Part shown: piece by piece, positions 16,984-25,238 of the stretch
Position numbering within the stretch: position 1 is the first letter of the stretch
Layout of the letters: each line of letters opens with the position of its first letter
Assembly: GCA_964397565.1 (NCBI GenBank)
Contig: CAYNJC010000008.1
Coordinates: 62,001-126,000 of the forward strand
Source: JAPLST01 sp964397565
GTDB lineage: Bacteria; Auribacterota; UBA3054; JAPLST01
Direction: 5' to 3'
Length of the DNA: 64,000 nucleotides
Notes under the pieces: model-generated
The model's input: the letters and a program-made list of their open reading frames with translations, nothing else
What the model was told of the DNA's origin: nothing
Databases searched by the model: none
Translations under genes and position numbers: made by a program

Positions 16984-17751
16984 ATGCTGGCCTCTCCATC
17001 CGTCAAAGTGCGTGTGCGTGACCTGAAGGTGTTCTTCGGGCAGTTCCAAGCGTTACACGGCGTCTCGCTCGATGTGCCGGCGTGCCAGATTCTGGGCGTG
17101 ATCGGCCCGTCCGGCTCGGCCAAGACCACCTTTCTGCGCGCGCTCAACCGCATGAACGAACTCACGCCCGGCAGCCGCATGGAAGGCCAGGTGCTGCTCG
17201 ACGGCGCGGATGTCTATCATGCGGACTGCGACGCGGTGACGCTGCGCAAGCGGGTCGGGATGGTCTTCGCCATGCCCATGCCGTTGCCGATGAGCATTTA
17301 CGACAATCTCGCCTATGGTCCGCGCCTGTGCGGCATCCGCGCCCGCGCCGCGCTTGATGCGCGGATCGAGAGCAGCCTGCGCGCGGCCTTCTTGTGGGAC
17401 GAAGTCAAGGACCGCCTGCGCAGTTCGGGCCTGCGCCTGTCCGGCGGCCAGCAGCAGCGCCTGTGCCTGGCCCGCACCCTGGCGATGAAGCCCGAAGTAA
17501 TCTTGCTGGACGAGCCCTGCTCGGGTCTCGACCCGATCTCGACCGCGCGGATCGAAGAGGCGCTGACCGTCCTCAAGGCCCAGTACACCATCATCCTCGT
17601 CACCAACAACACCAAGCAGGCCGCCCGCGTGGCCGACGCGACTGCGTTTTTCCTCATGGGTGAACTGATCGAGCACGGGCCGACCGCGCAGATCTTCACC
17701 GCCCCGCGCGACCAGCGCACGGACGACTACGTCACCGGACGCTTCGGATGA
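16984..17751 (+). CDS. pstB: PstB-like ATPase 1, degenerate nucleotide site with canonical LSGGQ
   Basis: 255 residues, full PstB length, with RALNRMNEL after Walker A as in PstB. Several catalytic positions differ. Walker A reads GPSGSAKT (41-48), Ala46 replacing the invariant glycine before Lys47. The Q-loop is VGMVFAMP, Ala96 in place of Gln. The H-loop is ILVTNNTKQ, Asn208 in place of His. The signature LSGGQQQR (152-159) and Walker B LLDEP (Glu177) are intact. All three changes were checked in the DNA. Alone it should be a poor ATPase; it probably pairs with the following PstB2. The stop overlaps the next ATG (ATGA), favouring 1:1 synthesis. Confidence 0.9.
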   Translation: MLASPSVKVRVRDLKVFFGQFQALHGVSLDVPACQILGVIGPSGSAKTTFLRALNRMNELTPGSRMEGQVLLDGADVYHADCDAVTLRKRVGMVFAMPMPLPMSIYDNLAYGPRLCGIRARAALDARIESSLRAAFLWDEVKDRLRSSGLRLSGGQQQRLCLARTLAMKPEVILLDEPCSGLDPISTARIEEALTVLKAQYTIILVTNNTKQAARVADATAFFLMGELIEHGPTAQIFTAPRDQRTDDYVTGRFG

Positions 17752-18530
17752 ACATGCCCACCGCCCAGACCGCGCGCGACGTGCGCATGCAGGTGGCCGG
17801 CTTCAACCTGCACTACGGCCACTTTCAGGCCTTGATCAATGTCAGCTTGGAGGTCGAGGCCCGCAAAATCACCGCGTTGATCGGACCGAGCGGCTGCGGC
17901 AAATCCACGTTGTTGCGCGCGCTCAACCGCATGAACGATCTGATCCCGGGCGTGCGCATCAGCGGCCTCGTGTGCCTGGACGGTGAAGACATTTATGCCC
18001 CGGGCGTGGACGTCTGCGCCCTGCGCAAAAAAACGGGCATGGTGTTTCAGCGGCCCAACCCGTTTCCCCTGAGTGTGTTTGACAACGTGGCCTTCGGCCT
18101 GCGCGTGGCGGGTGAGCGCAACAAGGCCGTGATCCATGAGACGGTTGAGCGCAGCTTGCGCGGCGCCTGGCTCTGGGATCATGTGCGCGACACGCTGCAC
18201 GCGCCGGCCCTCGAGCTGCCGCTCGACCAGCAGCAACGCCTGTGCATTGCCCGCCTGCTGGCCATCGAACCCGAGGTGATTTTGCTGGACGAGCCCTGCT
18301 CGGCCCTCGATCCGATCGCCACCGCCAAGGTCGAGGAATTGTTGCTCGATTTGAAGAAACGTTATACTATTGTGATCGTCACGCACAACATGCAGCAGGC
18401 CGCGCGAATCGCCGACTACACCGGCTACATGCTGTTGGGCGAGATGATCGAGTTCGGCCCGACCGCCGCACTATTCACCACGCCGACCGACCGCCGCACC
18501 AATGACTACCTCAGCGGTCGCTTCGGCTGA
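17748..18530 (+). CDS. pstB: PstB-like ATPase 2, canonical nucleotide site with degenerate signature
   Basis: 260 residues. Walker A GPSGCGKS (46-53), Q-loop VFQRPNPFP (Gln101), Walker B LLDEP (Glu182) and H-loop VTHNMQQAAR (His213) are all canonical PstB. The ABC signature, normally LSGGQQQR, is LPLDQQQR (157-164), so the SGG that clamps the partner's ATP is lost. This is the mirror image of PstB1: one canonical site would form from PstB2 Walker motifs and the PstB1 signature, and the other site would be dead or slow. Translationally coupled to pstB1 and 12 bases before phoU. Confidence 0.92.
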   Translation: MNMPTAQTARDVRMQVAGFNLHYGHFQALINVSLEVEARKITALIGPSGCGKSTLLRALNRMNDLIPGVRISGLVCLDGEDIYAPGVDVCALRKKTGMVFQRPNPFPLSVFDNVAFGLRVAGERNKAVIHETVERSLRGAWLWDHVRDTLHAPALELPLDQQQRLCIARLLAIEPEVILLDEPCSALDPIATAKVEELLLDLKKRYTIVIVTHNMQQAARIADYTGYMLLGEMIEFGPTAALFTTPTDRRTNDYLSGRFG

Positions 18531-18542
18531 TACAGGAGCTCC

Positions 18543-19205
18543 ATGGAACGCCATTTTGATGAGGAACTGGCCGGATTGAAACATACCCTGGTCCGCATGG
18601 CCGGCCTGGCTGAGGACATGATCGGCGATGCCATGCGCATGCTGGTCGAGCGTGACGCGTCCGTGCGCGATGAACTTAACCGGCACGAAGTCGAGGTCAA
18701 CCAGATGCAGCGCGATGTAGACGAAATCTGCCTGAAGCTGCTTGCCCTGCATCAGCCGACTGCGTCTGACCTGCGCTTCATCCTGGGCGCGATCAAGACC
18801 AACAGTGAACTTGAACGCCTGGCCGATTTGGCAATCAATATCCTGCACAAGGCGCAGCGCCTGGCCGAGCAGCCGCCACTGATCACCTTCACCGTCCTGC
18901 CGGAAATGGCGGCGCTGGCCGCCGGCATGGTCAAGGACAGCATTCACGCCTATGTCAATCGCAGCGTGGACGAAGCCCGCGCGGTGATCCTGCGCGATGC
19001 GCGCCTGAATGAGATGAAAGCCCAGGCCACCGACAAACTGCTGGCCATGATGCGCGCGGATGCCGCCACCCTGGAGCGCGCCGTAAACGTGCTGCTCGTC
19101 ACGCGCAACATTGAACGCATCGGCGATCACGCCAAGAACATTGCTGAAAACGCCATTTTCGTGGCCGAGGGGCGCGACGTGCGTCACCGGCGCGAGTGTG
19201 GTTGA
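18543..19205 (+). CDS. phoU: Phosphate signalling protein PhoU
   Basis: 220 residues forming two repeated three-helix bundles. The metal/acidic motifs are seen at LNRHEVEVNQMQRDVDEICL (repeat 1) and near the C terminus in VLLVTRNIERIGDHAKNIAE (repeat 2). PhoU links PstB occupancy to PhoR kinase inhibition when phosphate is plentiful. GGAG lies just upstream of the ATG. It sits between the ATPases and the sensor kinase, the classical position for this role. Confidence 0.93.
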   Translation: MERHFDEELAGLKHTLVRMAGLAEDMIGDAMRMLVERDASVRDELNRHEVEVNQMQRDVDEICLKLLALHQPTASDLRFILGAIKTNSELERLADLAINILHKAQRLAEQPPLITFTVLPEMAALAAGMVKDSIHAYVNRSVDEARAVILRDARLNEMKAQATDKLLAMMRADAATLERAVNVLLVTRNIERIGDHAKNIAENAIFVAEGRDVRHRRECG

Positions 19206-19230
19206 GCCCGCCGCACCTGCACCAGGACTG

Positions 19231-20985
19231 ATGAAATCCGCGCTCTTCACCCGCATCCTTACCGCGTACAGCCTGATCGTGCTGGTCCTGTTCGTGGTCT
19301 TCTTTTTCCTTTCGACGCGGGCCGTGCGCAACTACTACCTCGGCACCGTCGAACGCAGTCTGGCGGATGTCGGCGCCATTGCCTGTCACGAAACCCTGGC
19401 GCTGCTGACCAACGCGGCACCCGCCCACCTGCAGCCGTACATTCGGCATGTGGGTGCGCTGACACAGAAGCGCATTAGCGTCATTGCCCCGGACGGCACC
19501 GTGCTGGCGGATTCGGAGGGCGACCCGGCCCGCATGGAAAATCACGCGGCGCGGCCGGAAGTGGCCCAAGCCTTGCGCGGCACGCGCGGCACGGCGCTGC
19601 GCATCAGCGAGACACTCAAGGAACCGCTGCTGTACCTCGCCCTGCCGCTCTACGATCACGACCGCCTGCTCGCCGTCGTGCGCGTCAGCACCAACCTCGG
19701 CGCGTTTGAATCATTTCTGGCCGACCTGCGCGGCACCATGTTCCTGATCGCCTTGGTCATGGCCATCCTGGCGCTGGCCGCGATCTTTGTAGTCTCGCGC
19801 CGCTGGTCAAAGCCCATCGAACTCCTGGCCCAAGCCGCCCGCGCTGTCGCCGCCGGCAATCTCGACACCAAAGTCTACGTCGACACCCGCGACGAAACCG
19901 CCGCGCTGGCCCTGTGCTTCAACGACATGGTCGCCCGCATCAAACACTCCCTCGACGAGCTGGCGCGCCAGAAAGACGAACTGAACACCATCATTGTCAA
20001 CTTGTGCGAAGGGCTACTCGTCCTGCAGGCGGACGGCGTCGTGACGGTCTGTAACGCCAGTTTTGAAGCCCTGGCCGGCGTCGCCATCACGCGCGGTGCG
20101 CCGTATTGGGAATGCATCCGTGCCCCGGACATCATGGAGTTGATTGAGCGCGTTCTGATTGAACACCGGCATGTCCAGCGCGAAAGCGAACTCAATGGCC
20201 GCCACCTGCTCTGCAACGGCGACTACGCGGCCAGTTCCGGCCATGCCGTGATTACGCTGCACGACATCAGCGACATTATGGCCGTGGCCAAAATAAAAAA
20301 GGACTTTGTGACCAACGTGTCCCACGAGTTGCGCACGCCGCTGACCTCAATCAAGGGCTTCGCCGAAACACTGCTCGAAACCGCCAGCCCGGCTGATCGC
20401 CGCTATGTCGACATTATCCTCCGCAACACCGAACGGCTGATCAACATCGTCGCGGATTTGTTGCGGCTATCCGAGCTTGAGCGCGAGGGCTTCACCCTCA
20501 CCTGCGAACTGCTGGATCTGAAGGAACTGGTTGAAAGTGTGGCGCGGACCTTCGAGAAACGCGCGGCGGACAAGGGCCTGCAATTGGTACTCAACCTGCC
20601 TGGCGCGGCGCCGCTGACAGGCGATGGCTTCAAGCTCGAACAGGTGTTCGTCAACTTGCTTGACAACGCCATCAAGTACACCGAGCAAGGCCAGGTGCGC
20701 ATCTCGTTGCGGTCCGAGCCGCAGCAGCTCGTGGCCGTGATTGAGGACACTGGCGCGGGCATTCCGGACAAAGACCTGCCCCACGTGTTTGAACGTTTTT
20801 ATGTGGTGGACAAGTCCCGCGCACGTGCGCTCGGTGGCACCGGGCTTGGTCTGGCAATTGCCAAGCACATCGTCCTGTTACATCACGGCACGATTGACGT
20901 GACCAGCGCGCTCAACCACGGCACGACCTTTACGGTGTGCCTGCCGCGCAGCGCGCCGTCGCACGCGGAAATGAACAAAGAGTAA
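19231..20985 (+). CDS. phoR: Phosphate sensor histidine kinase PhoR
   Basis: Start chosen at the ATG at 19231 (MKSALFTRILTAYS), 25 bases after phoU; an earlier in-frame ATG lies inside phoU. 584 residues: helix 1 (about 8-30), extracytoplasmic domain (about 33-165), helix 2 (about 170-190), HAMP, a PAS-like domain (about 245-350), dimerisation box NVSHELRTPL with the phospho-histidine, and a complete HATPase with N box LLDNAIKYTEQGQV, G1 EDTGAGI, F FERFYVVDKSR and G2 GGTGLGLAI. It senses phosphate through PstB/PhoU and phosphorylates PhoB. The large periplasmic domain is longer than in E. coli PhoR. Confidence 0.92.
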   Translation: MKSALFTRILTAYSLIVLVLFVVFFFLSTRAVRNYYLGTVERSLADVGAIACHETLALLTNAAPAHLQPYIRHVGALTQKRISVIAPDGTVLADSEGDPARMENHAARPEVAQALRGTRGTALRISETLKEPLLYLALPLYDHDRLLAVVRVSTNLGAFESFLADLRGTMFLIALVMAILALAAIFVVSRRWSKPIELLAQAARAVAAGNLDTKVYVDTRDETAALALCFNDMVARIKHSLDELARQKDELNTIIVNLCEGLLVLQADGVVTVCNASFEALAGVAITRGAPYWECIRAPDIMELIERVLIEHRHVQRESELNGRHLLCNGDYAASSGHAVITLHDISDIMAVAKIKKDFVTNVSHELRTPLTSIKGFAETLLETASPADRRYVDIILRNTERLINIVADLLRLSELEREGFTLTCELLDLKELVESVARTFEKRAADKGLQLVLNLPGAAPLTGDGFKLEQVFVNLLDNAIKYTEQGQVRISLRSEPQQLVAVIEDTGAGIPDKDLPHVFERFYVVDKSRARALGGTGLGLAIAKHIVLLHHGTIDVTSALNHGTTFTVCLPRSAPSHAEMNKE

Positions 20986-21053
20986 AGGAGCAAAAGAGAA
21001 GCTGCAATCGACTTTTGCTGCCGTCTGCAACAACAACAATGGCTATCTGCTCC

Positions 21054-21926
21054 TTAACTCTTTGACTCTTTGTTAAAATGCCGCGCCGCCGCTGCGCGCA
21101 GCAGTTCGCGAAAGCTGCGCGCGTTGCGCACCGCATGGCCCATATAGCAATTATTGAAAAATATCAGCAGCTTCTTGGTCTGGTCGGCCATGGTGCGGAT
21201 GCGGCGCAGCAGGGCACTGAGTTCGCTCGTGCGATAATCATAATTATAGCGTTCCTTTTCGCCGGCGCTGAACCACGCCTGGTTGCGCCCGTGCAGCCGC
21301 ACATAGCCGAGCGGCGCAGTGACAAAGGCGGTGAACGGCATCAAGCCCGGCAGGGCGGGCTCGTCGGCCGCGCAAAAACACAAGCCATGGCTGCGCAAGA
21401 ACTCCGCGGCGGCGGGCGTATTCCACGAAGCATGCCGAAATTCGACGGCCAGCGGCAGATCACCGAGCCAGTCGCGGCAACGGCTGATCTGTTCACGCGC
21501 GGCCGGCGTGTCGTGCACGGCGGTCGGAAATTGCAGCAGGACCGCAGCGAGTTTGCCGGCATGTTGCAGCGGCGCGACCGCGCGGGCAAAGGTGCCGCAG
21601 GCGTCACGCGTCGCGTCACTGAGCGGCGCGTGCGTGATCGCCTGAAATGCTTTAACCGCGACTTGATACTGGGGCGGGGTGCGCCGGGCGAAGGCCTCGA
21701 GCATCGGCGCGTCAGGCATGCGGTAAAAGGTGAAGTTCAACTCGAGCGCGTTGAACTGCCATTCATTGAGATAGTAGGCCAGCAGCTCCCGGTCGCTGAG
21801 ATGGGCGGGATAAACCGTGCCGCGCCAGTCGGGAAAGATGTAGCCGCTGGTGCCGACAAAGCAATTGCCGGCGAGCGGCGGCAGCGCGACCGGCATGCAC
21901 TCGGGAAACAAATCGTCGTCCGGCAT
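21054..21926 (-). CDS. DUF72 (YecE) family protein
   Basis: 290 residues with a TIM-barrel-like DUF72 fold: GTSGYIFPDWRGTVYP at the N terminus, NALELNFTFYRMPD, the VEFRHASW motif, FVTAPLGYVRLHGRN and LLIFFNNCYMGHAVRNA near the end. Family function is not established. It starts in a TAATG overlap with the small lipoprotein gene upstream, so the two are coupled. Convergent with phoR, 68 bases apart. Confidence 0.85.
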   Translation of the reverse strand: MPDDDLFPECMPVALPPLAGNCFVGTSGYIFPDWRGTVYPAHLSDRELLAYYLNEWQFNALELNFTFYRMPDAPMLEAFARRTPPQYQVAVKAFQAITHAPLSDATRDACGTFARAVAPLQHAGKLAAVLLQFPTAVHDTPAAREQISRCRDWLGDLPLAVEFRHASWNTPAAAEFLRSHGLCFCAADEPALPGLMPFTAFVTAPLGYVRLHGRNQAWFSAGEKERYNYDYRTSELSALLRRIRTMADQTKKLLIFFNNCYMGHAVRNARSFRELLRAAAARHFNKESKS

Positions 21927-22108
21927 TATTCGATGGGGGCAATGGGCGCACTGGCCGGGTCAGCTTGATCGGAGACCGGTATACGTTCCTCCTGCGGCTT
22001 GTCGCTCCAATAGTATTTGGCGGTGGCCTGTGGATTGCCGGAGCAACAGGTGAGCAGGAGGGCGAACAGCGTGAGGCAGCAGATGAAGATGATGGTGCGT
22101 GTAATCAT
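21926..22108 (-). CDS. Small putative lipoprotein
   Basis: 60 residues: hydrophobic signal (about 5-20) ending in LLLTCC, an acceptable lipobox, then a short mature part of about 40 residues with YYWSDKPQEERIP. No known domain. Its stop overlaps the DUF72 start (TAATG), supporting a real translated gene. Preceded by a 7-bp repeat array. Confidence 0.55.
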   Translation of the reverse strand: MITRTIIFICCLTLFALLLTCCSGNPQATAKYYWSDKPQEERIPVSDQADPASAPIAPIE

Positions 22109-22125
22109 GGTTAGGGATACCTTAC

Positions 22126-22167
22126 GATGAACGATGAACGATGAACGATGAACAATGGACGATGAAC
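22126..22167. repeat. 7-bp tandem repeat, six units
   Basis: GATGAAC x4, AATGGAC, GATGAAC between the epmA stop and the small lipoprotein gene. The unit is the complement of the GTTCATC arrays at 15251 and 33993. Confidence 0.92.
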
Positions 22168-22170
22168 GCT

Positions 22171-23076
22171 TTACTCTTCAACAAAGGCGAGAACCTCGTC
22201 AATGCGCGGCGTATCGCACAGCAACATAGCCAGGCGATCAAGGCCGAGCGCGATGCCGGCGCTGGGTGGCATGGCCGGCAATGCGGCGACAAATTCAGCG
22301 GGCCAGGGATAGACTTCTTTGTGTTGGGCGAGACGCGCGGCTTGTTCGTCGCGCAGGGCGCGCACTTGCGCGGCCGGATCGCGGCGCTCGCTGCAGCCAT
22401 TGGCGAGTTCGAGGCCGGCGAGATAGATTTCCAGGCGCGCAGCCCGGTGGGGCTTGTCGGCCAGCGGCTCGGCCATCGGGCAGAAACAGGTTGGATACTC
22501 GTGCAGCACGGTGGGCCGCGCAAAGCCAAGGTGCGGTTCGATCTGGCGGGCCATGGCGCAATCAAAGCGGAAGGGATCCGGTTCCGGTTCAAGGATCCAG
22601 TCGGCCTCGCGTTGATAGGCCTCGTCCACCGACAGAAATTCCCATGCGGCGGCGACGTCGATGCGCGCGCCTTGATAGACAATCTCGGACGTGCCCAGCA
22701 CCGCATGACAGATGGCGCACAGCAGCGCGCGGGCATCGACGGCGAGTTGCAGATAGTCGGCGCCGGCGCGATACCACTCCAGCATGGTGAATTCGGGATT
22801 GTGGCGTGCGCCGCGTTCGCCATGGCGAAAGCACGATGAAATCTGATAAATGCGCGGGTAGCCGGCGGCCAGCAAGCGCTTCATGTGCGGCTCGGGTGAC
22901 GTGGCCAGGTACATGCCGGCGGCCGGCACGGCATCAATATGACGTTCCGGCAGAGGCGCGCACAGGCGCACAGGTGTGTGCATTTCCAGAAACGCCTGCT
23001 CATCAAAAAAAGCGCGCACCGCGCGGAACATCGCCGCGCGGCGCGTGAGAAAGGGAGCTTTGTCAAGCAGCGTCAT
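22171..23076 (-). CDS. epmA: EF-P--(R)-beta-lysine ligase EpmA (PoxA/GenX)
   Basis: 301 residues, a catalytic class II lysyl-tRNA-synthetase core without an anticodon-binding domain, the hallmark of EpmA. Motif 2 region SSCFRHGERGARHNPEFTMLEWYRA and motif 3 GIALGLDRLAMLLC are intact. EpmA adds beta-lysine to the conserved lysine of EF-P, whose gene lies 27 bases upstream on the same strand. The aminomutase EpmB is not in the window. The 3' end abuts a 7-bp repeat array. Confidence 0.9.
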   Translation of the reverse strand: MTLLDKAPFLTRRAAMFRAVRAFFDEQAFLEMHTPVRLCAPLPERHIDAVPAAGMYLATSPEPHMKRLLAAGYPRIYQISSCFRHGERGARHNPEFTMLEWYRAGADYLQLAVDARALLCAICHAVLGTSEIVYQGARIDVAAAWEFLSVDEAYQREADWILEPEPDPFRFDCAMARQIEPHLGFARPTVLHEYPTCFCPMAEPLADKPHRAARLEIYLAGLELANGCSERRDPAAQVRALRDEQAARLAQHKEVYPWPAEFVAALPAMPPSAGIALGLDRLAMLLCDTPRIDEVLAFVEE

Positions 23077-23103
23077 GGCCGGTGTGCGACGCCGCGGCTG
23101 CGA

Positions 23104-23667
23104 TTATTTCTTGACCCGCTCGATGTACGCGCCAGTGCGCGTATCGATTTTGATGTACTCGCCCTCATTGATGAAGAGCGGAACTTGCACGGTCGCCCCG
23201 GTCTCGAGCTCGGCTGGCTTGAGAACATTTGTGGCGGTGTCGCCGCGCACGCCCGGGTCAGACTTGGTAATTTTCAACACCACCGTCAGCGGCAAGCCGA
23301 CATCAATGATGCGCTCGCCGAAAAAGAGAATGTCAACCGGCATGTTTTCAATCATGAAGTTTTTCTTGTCGCCGACGACTGCCTGATCTGCCAGGTGATT
23401 CTCGAAGGTGGTCGCATCCATGAAGCAATAATTCTGGCCGTCGAAATAAGAATACTGCATCGAGCGGGCCACCAAGTCGGCCTCTTCAAATTTGTCGGTG
23501 CTGCGGAAATTGCGCTCGAAACTGGCGCCGGTGATCATGTTTTTCATGCGCGCCCAATAAATCGACGCACCTTTGCCGGGCTTGGTGAATTCGAAATCAA
23601 TGACGATATATGGCTGGCCGTCAATTTGCAGTTTCAGTCCCTTACGGAGATCGCTTGCTTCGTACAT
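23104..23667 (-). CDS. efp: Elongation factor P
   Basis: 187 residues from the ATG at 23667; a GTG at 23691 would add eight residues, but the ATG gives the usual length. Three beta-barrel domains: N-terminal KOW-like with the modification loop FTKPGKGA (the lysine equivalent to E. coli Lys34), central OB, and C-terminal OB ending VPLFINEGEYIKIDTRTG. EF-P relieves ribosome stalling at polyproline. The companion ligase epmA follows directly, so lysylation of that lysine is expected. Co-transcription with the tRNA-Glu just upstream is likely. Confidence 0.93.
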   Translation of the reverse strand: MYEASDLRKGLKLQIDGQPYIVIDFEFTKPGKGASIYWARMKNMITGASFERNFRSTDKFEEADLVARSMQYSYFDGQNYCFMDATTFENHLADQAVVGDKKNFMIENMPVDILFFGERIIDVGLPLTVVLKITKSDPGVRGDTATNVLKPAELETGATVQVPLFINEGEYIKIDTRTGAYIERVKK

Positions 23668-23709
23668 ACCATCACGAGTAAAATTAGGCACTCAAACAGT
23701 GCCGCACAA

Positions 23710-23784
23710 TGGCAGCCCGTAGGAGAATTGAACTCCTGCTTCATGGATGAGAACCATGTGTCCTAGCCACTAGACGAACGGGCC
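23710..23784 (-). tRNA. tRNA-Glu (CTC)
   Basis: 75 bases on the minus strand with CCA encoded. Acceptor GGCCCGT pairs with ACGGGCT (G1-T72 wobble), D arm GTCTAGTGGCTAGGAC, anticodon stem CATGG/CCATG with loop TTCTCAT giving anticodon CTC, T arm GGAG-TTCAATT-CTCC, discriminator G. Its 3' end lies 42 bases before the efp ATG. Confidence 0.93.
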
Positions 23785-23809
23785 ACTGATGATTACAATT
23801 GCAGTGCAG

Positions 23810-23838
23810 AGTATACCAAGACCGGCCTGAATTTGCAA
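23810..23838 (-). promoter_or_regulatory. Promoter for tRNA-Glu and efp
   Basis: On the minus strand TTGCAA (23838-23833), 17 bp, TATACT (23815-23810). The start is expected near 23803, about 19 bases before the tRNA. Confidence 0.7.
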
Positions 23839-23874
23839 CCGTACCGCGGCTTGTGCCACGAAGTCAGAACTGGT

Positions 23875-23902
23875 GGTCGGTGATCGGTAATCAGTGATCG
23901 GT
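23875..23902. repeat. 7-bp tandem repeat, four units
   Basis: GGTCGGT, GATCGGT, AATCAGT, GATCGGT. The unit is close to the array at 1381-1408. Confidence 0.85.
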
Positions 23903-23929
23903 GCGGCGATCTGCGGCGGGCAGTTCTGC

Positions 23930-24062
23930 AAGGTGGGAGCCAGTTCAGCGGGCGATCTGGGCAGCCTCGCGACCTGAAGTCGCTCCCACTTTGCAAGCTG
24001 GGAGCCAGTTCAGCGGGCGGTCTGCAAGGTGGGAGCCAGTTCAGCTGGCGATCTGCGCAGCT
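23930..24062. repeat. REP-like repeat cluster
   Basis: Three direct copies of GTGGGAGCCAGTTCAGC-like sequence (the middle copy begins CTGGGAG), each followed by (G/T)GGCG(A/G)TCTG, plus one inverted copy of the form GTGGGAGCGACTTCAGGTCG. Spacing is irregular. Confidence 0.7.
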
Positions 24063-24135
24063 GCGTCCACCGAGGCAAGCTCGGTAGGGCGCAACAACAC
24101 ATACCCACCGCCGGATCTGGGATGTCACAATGCAG

Positions 24136-24164
24136 TTGACTTTGCGGCAGCAGAACCGTACACT
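24136..24164 (+). promoter_or_regulatory. Leaderless-type promoter for the BtpA gene
   Basis: TTGACT (24136-24141), 17 bp, TACACT (24159-24164). The expected start near 24171 is three bases before the first ATG (24174). Confidence 0.65.
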
Positions 24165-24173
24165 GTGAATACC

Positions 24174-25184
24174 ATGATGACAACAAATTCCACCCGCACA
24201 GTTGTGGGCATGTTACACATCCCGCTCAACACGATTGTGTCCGCGCCGGGTGCATGGCGCAGCAGCTTGGGCATTCCGCCGGCATCGGCCGATGATTGGC
24301 GTGCCATGGCGGCCCTGCCGGAAGTTCGCTGCGATGGCCGCGACGACAGCGCTGCCGAAGGCCTTGCCGAGGCGCGCGCGTTGAGTTTTTTCGCGTTCCT
24401 TGAGGAGCGCATGCTGGCCGAAGCGGCCATTTATCAACAAAACGGGCTGAGCAGCTTGATGCTGGAAAATGTGGCCGGGCCATATTTCGTGCGCGGCGCG
24501 CAGCCGCCTGTGATTTACTGGGTCATGCGCGCCTTGGCTGAGCGGTTGCGGGCGGCGTATGCCGAGTTGCGCCTTGGCCTGCAAATTCTCGCCTATTCCG
24601 ATGATTGGGCCCTGGAGATTGCCTGCCGCTGCGGCTTGGATTTCATCCGCTGCGAAAGTGCCTTGTTCGAGGGCGTGCGACCGGAAGGGCGGACACCCAA
24701 TACGGGCAACCTGGCGAAATTGTATCAGTTGCGCAACCGCCACATGGCCCAATTGGGGCACGACGGGCCGGAGCCGCAGGTGTATGTCGACGTGCAAAAG
24801 AAACACACCGTCTTCATGGCGGAATTGGATGCCCTTGAGGTGTGGCTGGAAAATATTTTGTTTCAGAAGCTCGAGGGCGTGATTATTACCGGCCGGGCGA
24901 CCGGCATGCCCGTTGCGGAAACGGATCTGCAGCAGGCGCGCGCGGCGCTTGAAAAGGCCACGGCGTATTCGCACAAGGCGGTCGGGAGAGCTTGGGCGCC
25001 CCCGCTCATCGTGGGATCAGGCGTGGCGCTGGACAATATCGCAATGTGCAAGCGTTATGCCGATGCGGTCATTGTGGGATCCTCGCTCAAGCAGAACGGC
25101 TACTGGGAATGTCCGCTGGACGCAGTGCGCGTCGCGCGCTTCATGGCAGCGTGGACGGGGTGCGCAGCGCAACTGCGAAGTTGA
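24174..25184 (+). CDS. BtpA/SgcQ family TIM-barrel protein
   Basis: About 336 residues from ATG 24174 (a second ATG follows at once). Family marks: VVGMLHIPLN at the N terminus, SSLMLENVAGPYF, LGLQILAYSDDWALEIA, PQVYVDVQKKHT, VIITGRATGMPVAETDL, PPLIVGSGVALDNIA and the final ADAVIVGSSLK phosphate-binding-type loop. The name comes from cyanobacterial BtpA, needed for photosystem I stability; heterotrophic members occur with sugar operons and have no proven reaction. No ribosome site is visible and the promoter suggests a leaderless transcript. Convergent with pyrG. Confidence 0.8.
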   Translation: MMTTNSTRTVVGMLHIPLNTIVSAPGAWRSSLGIPPASADDWRAMAALPEVRCDGRDDSAAEGLAEARALSFFAFLEERMLAEAAIYQQNGLSSLMLENVAGPYFVRGAQPPVIYWVMRALAERLRAAYAELRLGLQILAYSDDWALEIACRCGLDFIRCESALFEGVRPEGRTPNTGNLAKLYQLRNRHMAQLGHDGPEPQVYVDVQKKHTVFMAELDALEVWLENILFQKLEGVIITGRATGMPVAETDLQQARAALEKATAYSHKAVGRAWAPPLIVGSGVALDNIAMCKRYADAVIVGSSLKQNGYWECPLDAVRVARFMAAWTGCAAQLRS

Positions 25185-25238
25185 GAAGATGGGAGGCTGG
25201 GCGGGGATGCGGGCGGCCAAACGAACGCTGAGCCTGTC

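Larger units (their letters stand above)
23785..24173. other. Intergenic repeats between divergent tRNA-Glu and BtpA genes
   Basis: No gene is supported. It contains the two divergent promoters, four 7-bp units of the GATCGGT type (23875-23902) and a GC-rich block (about 23930-24062) with three copies of GGGAGCCAGTTCAGC near 23937, 24001 and 24031. A REP-like palindrome TCGCGACCTGAAGTCGCTCC lies between the first and second copies. Confidence 0.7.

Noticed and set aside
19111..19230. Upstream ATG start for phoR
   Set aside because: It lies inside phoU and adds 40 residues without conservation features; the ATG at 19231 opens directly with the first membrane helix.
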